Shown piece by piece: positions 53,571 through 62,557 of a stretch of 64,000 bases of DNA. The notes under the pieces are model-generated. The model worked only from the letters and a program-made list of their open reading frames with translations, made no database searches and had not been told where the DNA came from. Every line of letters starts with the position of its first letter. Within the stretch, counting starts at the first letter, position 1. Source of the DNA: Candolleomyces eurysporus. Its lineage: Eukaryota; Basidiomycota; Agaricomycetes; Agaricales; Psathyrellaceae. A program made the position numbers and the translations under genes. The stretch is taken from contig JANBPK010000866.1 in the NCBI GenBank assembly GCA_027579435.1, forward strand, positions 1 to 64,000, given 5' to 3'.

Positions 53571-54230
53571 TCAGGGAGAGAAACACTGTATCGTATAATA
53601 CCATCTCCTAGCCCTACAAGCCTTATCATCTTGCAAGGCGTGTCTTATCCACCTACCCTGCAATTCTGAGAGACGCATACTGTCCAGTGTGAGGCAGCGG
53701 TACACGCGGGTCAGATTCCTCCCGTAAAGATCCAATATTGCTGGAAAGTANTTTTTCCAGCTTGCCTTCAATGCCCGCCTTGGAATAAGGAATTCAGAAT
53801 CATCCAGGGATTCCAGTCCTGAGGGGTCCCTTTCGCTACATCCCTCCAGTACTCGCACACCTGGACGATGATATGACTGGTTGGAAGCGTTGTGAGACTC
53901 CTGCTCGTAGCCAAGTATAGATTGAACTTATCTTCCAAGCACGGGAACACGAATATTTGGGAGAGGAGTTCTGATGGCAATCGACGGCTGGGTGATTGAA
54001 GCACGACTGTCCAGAGTCGTAAAGCCTTTTGGATCCAAACAGCGCGGGCGAGTCTGCGTCGGTTTTCTGCCTCAGCTTTGAGATTCTTCTCTAGAGAAGA
54101 NGTTTTCTGCTTTGCATTTCTATTTTTCCGCCTCGACAACCTCCATAGAGGCGCCAAAGTCCCGCAATCCGGTGGATCGCGACATCTGGATGATATCTGG
54201 CATATTTGTCGCCATTTCACGATCTATAGA
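53571..54230 (-). pseudogene. F-box gene copy, truncated
   Basis: Minus-strand N-terminal part of the 59715-type F-box gene: KNLKAEAENRRRLARAVWIQ, LPSELLSQIFVFPCLED, TSHIIVQVCEYWRDVAKGTP. The frame breaks after ILNSLFQGGH. The next block (YFPAILDLYGRNLTRVYRC) lies in another frame, and the sequence ends at 53571 where Tim17-type sequence takes over. Ns at 53751 and 54101 add uncertainty. About two thirds of the gene, including most of the LRR-like region, is missing. Confidence 0.75.
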
Positions 54231-54589
54231 GCTACATTAGAGATATGCCATGATTTCGTGTCCCTCATACTCACAGTAGATGGCTCAAACTTTCATTTGA
54301 GAGGACAGCTTGGAGCAGGCGAGAGTAAAGAACAAACCCCAGCCGCAGGCGCTCATCGTTATCATGTTCGCAGATTCCGAGTCCGGTGCTCTCGTGCTTG
54401 CCGGAGCCGACCTGCACACCTCGCGTTCTCTGCATGGACAACTCCACCATAACCCGCTGTCGCTTATGGCGCTCTAGTAACATACCATTACCTCCCTTCT
54501 CTCTCATCACTATCTAGTGCAATCGCCGACGCCGTGGGCATTTGTATCATTTACAGATTATAAACTAATACACATACTTTCGTCCGCTT

Positions 54590-56158
54590 TCAAAACATGA
54601 GATACAGTTCCATCCTATCATCCACGATACATGCAGCTAAAAGTTCCTCACAGACCACCTTCATGATGGTCCACTTATTATCTCCGAGTGGATGGTAGAA
54701 AAAGGGTGTATCCTGGCCACAGTATTCAGGCCTTTCGAAACAAAGATCCCCACGCTCTATGAAACGTTCGATGTAGCAATCCAATGATACGATGTCCCTC
54801 GGCCAAATGGTATTTAAGAATGGTGGTTCCACGACTTCCGCATGTTCCTGGGCAAAGTCGGACGCGCAGATCAAAGTAGTTGGGTAAATTCGAAATCCGA
54901 GTTCGCTGAAGAACTGGGCGCTTCCAGAGAGTTTAAGGATGGCATTTGGCGGGTATTCTTCAGGACTCTGTTGAAGTGCTTTGAGGTACATGCAATTGCA
55001 ATCCCCAAGTATAACCCGGACCTGCTTCAGTCGGGAGGCGAGCTCCAAGAATATGGTCAGCCGCTGTATGGCACAGAGGAACCGATCAATTCCTGTCATG
55101 GCTGCGCCTCCAACCAGGAGATCAAACTTTTCGAGGGCGGGTGTACGGATGTGGTTGATTATCGGCTTGCCTTGGGAACCCAGGAAAGTCAGAAACATAT
55201 CGTGGACTTCCAGCGTACGCAGTCTTGGGAGGGTGACGAATTGGTTTGATTGTAGAATTGATAGATTCGATGGCACGATACCAGTGAGATGGAGGTATGT
55301 CAGGTTAGGGAGCTCCCCAAGAAATTGTAGGAAGTTGGGTGCGACTTGTCCGCAGCAGCTATGGGCGCTGTTTGGTGGTCCGTACGAAAGATAGGTAATT
55401 TGCTTCCAAGGGAGTGAAAATCGCGTGAGGAGGTCCAAGTTGGAGTATACCAACAATCTATTTAACCTCGGTGCGCAAATTCTAATGCAATTTCCCTTCG
55501 AAGATCCTTGTTCATCGTAGATGAAAAGTTCTTCGAGGAGTAGCATTTGGAGTGAATTTTGAGAGCTGAACAAGCCATTTGCCAAGGCCACAAGCCTGAG
55601 CGCCTTGCATTGCTCTGTGTATGGGAGGGGTTGTGGGATAGGTGCCAGACGATACTGAAAGCGGGTTAAATGCTGGCCATACAGGAGTAGGAGTCCCGAG
55701 GAACAGATTTCTAGATCAAAGACAGTATCTGCGATGACCCAGTGGTCCCAAATCTGCGGTAGCCCTTTGGCTATATCTCTCCAGTGCTTGCAGACCTGAA
55801 CCAGTACATGGCTTGTGGGTGTGCTCGTTACCGAAGGACAAGGGGAATTGTGTGTCCTCAGTGCACGTGGGAGAATACAATACGCATCCCCTAAGCAAGA
55901 CATCACGAAGATTTGGGTTAGGATTTCTGGTGGCAGCCGGCGGATGGGAGCTAACGATGTTGTCCACAATCCCAGCTCCCGTTCGACCTTCGCGGCCTGT
56001 GTTTCCAGAACATCGAGAAGGATGCGGGTGGCCTCAATCTTGCGCTTTAATGACGAGAACTCCCTCTCGCACTTCCCTATCTCCGATCGAACAACGTCAA
56101 TCGAAAATCGGTCCACCAAATCGTTGCATCGCGATAACTCGTATCGATCGATGGCCAT
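54590..56158 (-). CDS. F-box protein, array subtype A (522 aa)
   Basis: An open frame from ATG 56158 (MAIDRYELSRCNDLVDRFSI). A coiled-coil N-terminus (EIGKCEREFSSLKRKIEATR) precedes the F-box-like RRLPPEILTQIFVMSCLGDAY and a SHVLVQVCKHWRDIAKGLPQIWDHW motif, the usual architecture of expanded agaricomycete F-box proteins. Leucine-rich strands follow (LEELFIYDEQ, LNRLLVYSNLDLLTRF, LTYLHLTGIV, LRTLEVHDMFL). The role would be substrate recognition in an SCF ubiquitin ligase; the substrate is unknown. It is the only intact member of its subtype here. Pieces of it recur at 48520-49960 and 59143-59540. The next unit's Tim17 fragment starts about 210 bp upstream in divergent orientation. Confidence 0.8.
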   Translation of the reverse strand: MAIDRYELSRCNDLVDRFSIDVVRSEIGKCEREFSSLKRKIEATRILLDVLETQAAKVERELGLWTTSLAPIRRLPPEILTQIFVMSCLGDAYCILPRALRTHNSPCPSVTSTPTSHVLVQVCKHWRDIAKGLPQIWDHWVIADTVFDLEICSSGLLLLYGQHLTRFQYRLAPIPQPLPYTEQCKALRLVALANGLFSSQNSLQMLLLEELFIYDEQGSSKGNCIRICAPRLNRLLVYSNLDLLTRFSLPWKQITYLSYGPPNSAHSCCGQVAPNFLQFLGELPNLTYLHLTGIVPSNLSILQSNQFVTLPRLRTLEVHDMFLTFLGSQGKPIINHIRTPALEKFDLLVGGAAMTGIDRFLCAIQRLTIFLELASRLKQVRVILGDCNCMYLKALQQSPEEYPPNAILKLSGSAQFFSELGFRIYPTTLICASDFAQEHAEVVEPPFLNTIWPRDIVSLDCYIERFIERGDLCFERPEYCGQDTPFFYHPLGDNKWTIMKVVCEELLAACIVDDRMELYLMF

Positions 56159-56369
56159 TGAACTACAGCGTCGGGAACTGAGCACATACACACAACGACG
56201 TAACATCGGAGAAGACAGCTCACTGAATGCCAGAATGCCACGGGAAATCGCAGGCAGAGGTTTTAAAGAAACCAAACCAACGCGAGCGCTTAACCAGGAC
56301 TGCACTGCGGAAGCGTGAGAATTAGCGATTGGGCAGCCTCAAGGCAAGCTGCCCTTTTTCCGCATTCAA

Positions 56370-56830
56370 CCGTACGGACGGACAAATTCTCACCGTGGGC
56401 TGTCGCTTACCAAACTCTAGCAACGTTCTCTGTCCTTTCGTACAAACTAACGGCCCTCTTTCTCTGTCCCAGCTGCAGCGAACATAATAATCAGGGTGTT
56501 TTAACTGGGGTCGCAGCTCGACCAGGACTCGTCACTCAAGGTTTTGTAGCGCTAAATAGTCAGGGTAGGCAGCTACTCTCTTGAGAAAATCTACCTTTGT
56601 ATCTATGCCTATGTTGGCCAATTGAAAAGAACGTGTTCGAAATTCCATTGACGCGCCGGTCGGTTTTTAGTCCTACGAGAATCCGTTCGAGTAATCAACC
56701 CTGCGTTGACATATACACTCCCACTGGCATGGCTAGAATACACACGTCGGAGAGAGAATCTCTGTATCGTATAGTACCATTTAATACATTTATTAGACCT
56801 ACGAAGCTGATGCGATCCGGGTAGAAACTC
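56370..56830 (+). pseudogene. Tim17-like 5' gene fragment
   Basis: Divergent from the F-box gene at 54590. The first-exon-like 'ccgtgggctgtcgcttacc' at 56393 corresponds to APWTVAYGTLAT of the full gene. 'gctgcagcgaacataataatc' at 56472 corresponds to AATSAIL, and an exon with PTGMARIHTSERE near 56715 corresponds to LPWPEYARRRE. The intermediate Gly-rich helix is degraded and frames do not join. The piece ends at the 3' end of the next F-box copy. Confidence 0.6.
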
Positions 56831-56899
56831 GCCGCAGTTCCATTTGGCAGAGCCTGAGAGGAATCAGTCATTGAACGGCCACATGTGTACTTTATAACA

Positions 56900-58454
56900 C
56901 TAGCATGGAGAAGTCTGAAGGTAGAGTGACATCGTCAAATCGTTGGCAGTAAATCCAGACAAAGTGTTGCAGAGCACTTTTATGAATGGATGACACTGTG
57001 GGCTAACGAAAGGGGCTCGTGACCTATTGAAACGAATCATAAAGGAGCCTTTACATGCCAAGAAGCGGTCGATATACCGATCTAAAGTTACAAGGCCCCG
57101 CGACGAAACTGGTTTTGGAGAATCGAGGACTTTGAAGCGGCCCACCTGCTTCTTGATTTGGCCATTTGGAAGAATGCTCGAGGGAAGTTCGCGAAAGACA
57201 GGAGCCTTTCCCCGAATATGGATAGTTTCCGCGGCTCCCCAAGGCTCGTATTCGAAGGTCAATCCGTGACGGGCTACGTGCAAGATAAAGACGATGCGGA
57301 TTTGCTGCAAACAGCTCGATGTTTGAAGGAAGGCAGTGAGTTGCTGGAAAGCATGGTTGTAGGGTTCAATGCTCGATGTTGCCGTTCCCCCAGAATAACA
57401 AGGTCGAGACGTTCGAGGAGAGGCGCACGTAGGGAATGTAGTATAGGCTGTCGTCCCAAGAGGCTTAACCCGTAGTCATGGATCTCGAAGGTGCGCAGGT
57501 TGGATAAAGTGATATGGGGATCGAGTCGGATTGATTGTTGGATACGCCTACTACTGGTAAGATGGAGGTATGTTAGATTTGGGAGTCTCTGGAAGACCTC
57601 TAGGACATTGGGAGTGATCTCTCCAGGCGAATGGCTGCGGGGATGAGACGGTCCGTAGCTGAAATCGGTGATTTGATTCCAGGGAAGAACGAAACGACTG
57701 AGGATGTCTGCTGAGGAATAAAGGGACAGGGTTTTCAGTTTTGGCGAGTTGAAGGCAATGATGGGTGGTGGGCTCTCCGAGATAATCTCGGAAATCACGA
57801 GTTTTTCGAGCAGCGGCATGTCGGTTGCACCTTGCACATTGCGTAACCCATCCACCGACCCCAGAATTCCGAGAGACGTATACTGTCCGGTGTGACGCAG
57901 GGGTGCAAGGAGTTCGTTTGACCGGGTGGACCAGTAGAGCACGCGGGTCAGATTCTTCCCGTAAAAATTCAAAATTGCTGGAAAGTATTTTTCCAGCTTG
58001 CCTGCAGCGTCCCCATCATAAGGACCCAGAACCATCCAGTGATTCCAGACCTGAGAGGCCCCTTTCGCTACATCCCTCCAATACTTGGACACTTGAACGA
58101 TGATATGGGAGGTTGGAAGCGTTGCAAACCTCCTGCTCGTAGTCGGCGGGTAGGGGTCGAATATATCGCCTAAGCATGAGAGCACGAATATATGGGAGAG
58201 GATTTCTGGTGGCAATTGACGGATGGGCGATCGAAGCACGACTGTCCAGAGTCCCAGAGCCTGTCGGACCTGAACAGCACAGGCTTCCATTTCTGGTAGA
58301 GAGGCTTCGGTAGCTTTGATTTTTTTTCTCTAAGAAAGAAATTTCTGTCCTGCANTTTCTCCTTTTCCACCTCGACAACTTCTATAGAGGCGTCAAGGCC
58401 GCGCAATCCGTTGGACCGCGACATGTGGACGATATCTAGCAGATTTGCAGCCAT
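56900..58454 (-). pseudogene. F-box gene copy, array subtype B, frameshifted
   Basis: Closely similar to the gene at 59715. It starts MAANLLDIVHMSRSNGLRGL and ends TMSLYLQTSPC. The central frame 58290-57274 holds QALGLWTVVLRSPIRQLPPE, then ILSHIFVLSCLGD (F-box), SHIIVQVSKYWRDVAKGASQ, then LRR-like strands through LLERLDLVILG. Compared with the 59715 copy one C is missing in the CTGGGGG run near 57395. That moves the last 130 codons to another frame (57310-56900). Near the 5' end an extra A in an A8 run (about 58320) and the N at 58355 shift the frame again. These are homopolymer sites, so part of the damage may be assembly error. Confidence 0.75.
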
Positions 58455-58649
58455 TACACGGCCTATAGAGCCAGATTAGAAATACACCATGATTCATGTC
58501 TCTTATACTCACCGTAGATGCTCCAACTTTTTCACCTGAGAGGTAGGGCTTGAGGTGGGCAGAGGGTAAAGAACAAACCCAAGTTGGGCGCATTAGGCCC
58601 GCTCAGCCCCGGCAAGCTTTCGCCCAGGAGCTGTCTCCCGGTCGGCGCA

Positions 58650-59142
58650 TTCTGCACGGGCAAGTCCTCACCATAAACCATCGTTTATGACACTCTAGCA
58701 GCATGGAAGTCCGTCCTCTCTTTCCTCCACCAGAACGAAAAATAATTAAACTGACTGTCCTCCTTCCCATCCTTCACTGGCATCACTTTTGCTGCAGCTA
58801 GCGCAGTCCCAGTGAGCGCTTAAAGCGTGGTTAGCAGATTGACAATGAGCCGGAGTCATAGCCAGATTCGTAGCATTCAGTAGTTTGGTTACAGCTGCTG
58901 CGTTCTTCGGTGAGTCCTTCACCTTCTCGCATTCGTCGAGAGCGAACCTATTGACGGTGTTGTTGCTTCTCTCGTTTGAGTTCTTAGGTCGACAAGAGTT
59001 CGTCGTCAGCTCAGCTTTAACCGTTACAAATCCATGGTCTGAACACGCGTGTTGGAGAGAAGAGCTGGGGACCGCACCTGCTACTGGTAACTAGGTGTTG
59101 CTGTTACCCAGCGGCGAACATGATACAACGCTCCGGATAGAG
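58650..59142 (+). pseudogene. Tim17-like 5' gene fragment with exon junction into F-box sequence
   Basis: Corresponds to exons 1-3 of the full gene at 61560: 'accataaaccatcgtttatgacactctagca' (exon 1, mutated), then TAAAFFGESFTFS and, after a splice-like AG, GRQEFVVSSALTVTNPWSEH, then WREELGTAPATGN and a TAG. Similarity continues through SGEHDTTLRIEDA to 59142 and then switches abruptly to F-box subtype A sequence at 'aaaccgatcaattc'. The exon 1 donor is lost (ggaagt instead of gcaagt). Confidence 0.65.
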
Positions 59143-59540
59143 GATGCCAAACCGATCAATTCTTGTCATGGCTGCCCCTCCAAACAAGAGGTCATACTTT
59201 TTGAGAGCGAGCGTACGGATGTGTTTGATGATCGGCATGCCTTGGGGAACTCAGGAAAGTCGGAGACATATCGTGGACTTCCAGCGTGCGCAGTCTTGGG
59301 AGAGTGATCAACGATTTGATTCAATTGTAGAATTGGTTGATTCTTGTGAGTGCAATCGAGGTATGTCAGGTTGGGGAGCTCCCCAAGAAACTGTACGAAG
59401 TTGGGTGCGACTTCTCCGCAGCAACTATGGGGCACTGTCTGGTGGTCCGTACGAAAGATAGATAATTTGCTTCCCAAGGAAGTGGAAATCGCGTGAGGAT
59501 GCCCGAGTTGGAGTAAAACAACAATTTATCCAACCTTCGA
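59143..59540 (-). pseudogene. F-box subtype A internal fragment
   Basis: Matches 55075-55480 of the intact subtype A gene (for example VAPNFVQFLGELPNLTYLDC versus VAPNFLQFLGELPNLTYLHL). No start, F-box or C-terminus is present. Both borders are abrupt: Tim17-type sequence on the left (59142) and Tim17 exon-like sequence 'acatatactcccactggcgtgg' on the right (59545). This fits repeated unequal exchange between array units. Confidence 0.65.
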
Positions 59541-59640
59541 TACATATACTCCCACTGGCGTGGCTAGAATGCGCACGTTGGAGGGGGATCTCTGTATCAT
59601 ATAGTACCATCCATTAGACCTACGAAGACGATGCGATCCG
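59541..59640 (+). pseudogene. Short Tim17-like exon remnant
   Basis: 'acatatactcccactggcgtggctagaat' and the sequence following it match 56705-56800 and, more distantly, the YTLPWPEYARR exon of the full gene. It runs directly into the 3' flank of the following F-box gene, as at 56830. Confidence 0.5.
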
Positions 59641-59714
59641 GGTAGAAACTCGCTGCAGTCCCATTCCGCAGAGCCTGAGACGAATGAGTGTCATTGAACG
59701 GCCACACATGTACA

Positions 59715-61293
59715 TCAGTAGAGATCTGGATAAGTTTGAAGGTAGAGTTCCATATTCAAACCGTCAGCAGTAAATTCAGACATAATGTCGCAGAGCACCT
59801 TGATAGATGGATGACACGATGGGTCAACGAAAGGGTCGATATGCTTCGCNGGGGGGTTCTTCTGGTGACCTTTTAAGACAACTTGAAGAGTATTCACATG
59901 CCAGGAAGCGGTCGATATACCGATCTAATTTCACAAAAGACCTCGGCAAAACCGGTTTTGGATAATCGAGGACTTTGAAGGAGCCCAGCTCCTTCATGTG
60001 GCCATTTGGAAGAATTTTGGAAGGAAGTTCGCGAAAGACTGGAGCCTTTCCCTGAATATAGATAGTTTTCGCTGTTTTCCGGGGCTCGTGTTCGGTAAAG
60101 GACAATCCGTGACGGTCTCTGCGCAAGACAAAGACGATGCGGATTTGCTGCAAGCAGCTCGATGTGTGGAGAAAGGCAGTGAGTTGCTGGGAAGCATGGT
60201 TGTAGGGTTCAATGCTCGATGTTGCCGTTCCCCCAGGAATAACAAGGTCGAAGCGTTCGAGGAGAGGCGCACGTAGGGAATGTAGCATAGGCTGTCGTCC
60301 CAAGAGGCTTAACCCGTAGTCATGGATCTCGAACGTGCGCAGGTTGGATAAAGTGGTATGGGGATCGACTCGCACTGATTCCTGGGTATTACTACCACTG
60401 ATAAGATGGAGGTTGGTTAGATTTGGGAGTCTTTGGAGGACCTCTAGGACATTGGGAGTGATCTCTCCAGGCGAAATGCTGAGGGGGTAAGACGGTCCGT
60501 AGGTGAAATCGGTGATTTGATTCCAGGGAAGAACGAAACGACTGAGGATGTCTGCTGAGGAATAAAGGGACAGGGTTTTCAGTTTTGGCGTGTTGAAGGC
60601 AATGGGTGGTGAGCTCTCCGAGATAATCTCGGAAATCACAAGTTTCTCAAGCAGCGGCATGTCCATGGCACCTTGCACATTGCGTATCCCATCCACCGAG
60701 CCCACGATTCTGAGAGACGTATACTGTCCGGTGTGAAGCAGGGGTGCAAGGAATTTGGTTGAAGGATTGGTCCAGTAGTGCACGCGGGTCATATTCTTCC
60801 CGTAAAGATTGTATATCGCCAGAAAGTACTTCTGCAGCTTGCCTTCTACTTCCGCCCCACCAAAGGAATCCAGAACCACCCAGTGATCCCAGACCTGAGG
60901 GGTCCCTTTCGCCACATCTCTCCAATACTTGGACACCTGAACAATGATATGGCTGGTTGGGGGCATTTTGGGACTCCTGCTCGTGGCTGAGTCGAGATAA
61001 AACGTATCGCCCAAGCATGAGAGCACGAATATTCGGGAGAGGAGTTCTGATGGCAATCGGCGGATGGGCGATCGAAGCGCGACTGTCCAGAGTCCCAAAG
61101 CCTGTCGGGCCTGAACAGCGCGGGCTTCCAATTCTTGTAGATACGCTCGTATAGTTTTGATCTTTTCCTCGAGGGAAGAGAGCTCTCCTTTGTATTTCTC
61201 TTGTTCTGCCTTGGCAGTTTCTAAAGAGGCGTCGAAGTCGAGCAATCCGTTGGATCGCGATCTCTGGACGATGTCTGGCAGGTTTGTAGCCAT
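59715..61293 (-). CDS. F-box protein, array subtype B, intact if one N is ignored
   Basis: From ATG 61293 (MATNLPDIVQRSRSNGLLDF), a coiled coil (AKAEQEKYKGELSSLEEKIK) leads into the F-box-like RRLPSELLSRIFVLSCLGDT and SHIIVQVSKYWRDVAKGTPQ, then LRR-like strands (LEKLVISEII, LKTLSLYSSADI, LTNLHLISGS, LRTFEIHDYGLSLL). With the N at 59850 (in a CCCCCC run) removed, the frame continues HIDPFVDPSCHPSIKVLCDI to ELYLQTYPDLY at 59715, about 525 residues. It is probably an SCF substrate adaptor with unknown target. It is divergent from the complete Tim17-like gene, whose ATG is 267 bp away, so the two may share a bidirectional promoter. Confidence 0.8.
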
Positions 61294-61559
61294 TTCACGA
61301 TCTATAGAGCCAAATTAGATATAAGTTACATTTTAATGCCCCTCGTACCGACCGTTGATGGTTCAAAACTTCCACTTGAGAGGTACAGCTTGAGGCAGGT
61401 AGCCGGTAGAGCAAACCCAGGTCGGGCGCCAACTTGGACTTGGCCATTTTCCCACACCCCTTCACGGGCCGCTCAGCTCCGGCCAGTTTCCTCCAAGTGA
61501 GTTCTTTGCCTTCCTTCCACCACCTTCAGCTCACTCGGCGCGTTCTGCACAAGTTCTGC

Positions 61560-62490
61560 ATGGACAAGTCCGCACCATGGACCGTCGCTTATGGCACTCT
61601 AGCAACATGCAAGTCCGTCTTCCAACAGGGCTACCATAAAATCACTAAACTAACGGCGCTCCAACAGCCGCAACTAGCGCAATCCTCGTGGGCGTTTACA
61701 GTGCAGTAGCAGGCCGGCAGGGAGCTGGAATCATCGCTGGATTCGTAGCGTTTAATAGCGGGGTTACTGCTGCTACGTTCTTCGGTGAGTACAAAACTCT
61801 TCTCGTGTTTCTGTTCGTGTTGGCCGAGGGACTGACGGACATTCCGTTGACGCGTGTGGATTATAGGTCTACGAGAGTTCATCGTCAGCCCAGCGTTGAC
61901 GTATACACTCCCATGGCCAGAATATGCGCGTCGGAGAGAAGAGCTCGGGATTGCACCCGCTACTGGTAGCCAGGTGTTGTCGTCACCCAGCGGCGAAGAT
62001 GATACAACACTCGGGATAGAGGCTTTACGGACGAATAAACTCTTGGATAGCGGGATCAGCGGGGCGGTTACGGGTGGACTTATACGTGGTTGGAAATGTG
62101 AGTTTGTGGCCTCCTCATGATCTACTTCCGTCTCCTTGTCTTTACTTACTGTGACGTGATTCGAAAGCTGGACGTTCCGCTGCCCTTCCCGGAGCTGCAA
62201 TGGCCAGCGTCGCGTGCGTTGCCCTCCAATACGGATGGAACCAAGCAACCATGCGCCGTCTACGAAACCTCGTCAAAACCGAAGACGAACACACTGCTGA
62301 ATCTGAACAACCTACGTTCCGAAAACGGATGATGCGGATATTCGGGGTGTCCCAGATATCTGAAGAAGAATACATCGAAAAGTTGAAGAAGACGAGGGAT
62401 ATCTACGAGAAGAGGATTGCGTTTTTGGAGAAATTGGAGGCCAAAGCGAAGGAAGATGACCAGAAGAAGGATGGGGAGCATGAAAAGTAG
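61560..62490 (+). CDS. Tim17/Tim22/Tim23-family-like mitochondrial membrane protein
   Basis: Four exons (61560-61608, 61668-61784, 61867-62097, 62168-62490) give 239 residues. The first intron uses a GC donor (GCAAGTCCG). Gly/Ala-rich helices of the Tim17 superfamily type are visible: ATSAILVGVYSAVAGRQGAG, then IIAGFVAFNSGVTAATFFG; SGISGAVTGGLIRGW; and PGAAMASVACVALQYGW. The C-terminal third is a charged coiled coil (SEEEYIEKLKKTRDIYEKR). Members insert proteins or assemble complexes in the inner mitochondrial membrane; which member this is cannot be told from sequence alone. It is the only complete copy: 5' fragments accompany the upstream F-box copies. Confidence 0.75.
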
Positions 62491-62557
62491 ATCAGTATAC
62501 AGACAGTACCACACTAGCCATACTACGATATGTACGATATCCCTAATGCTTAATCCG

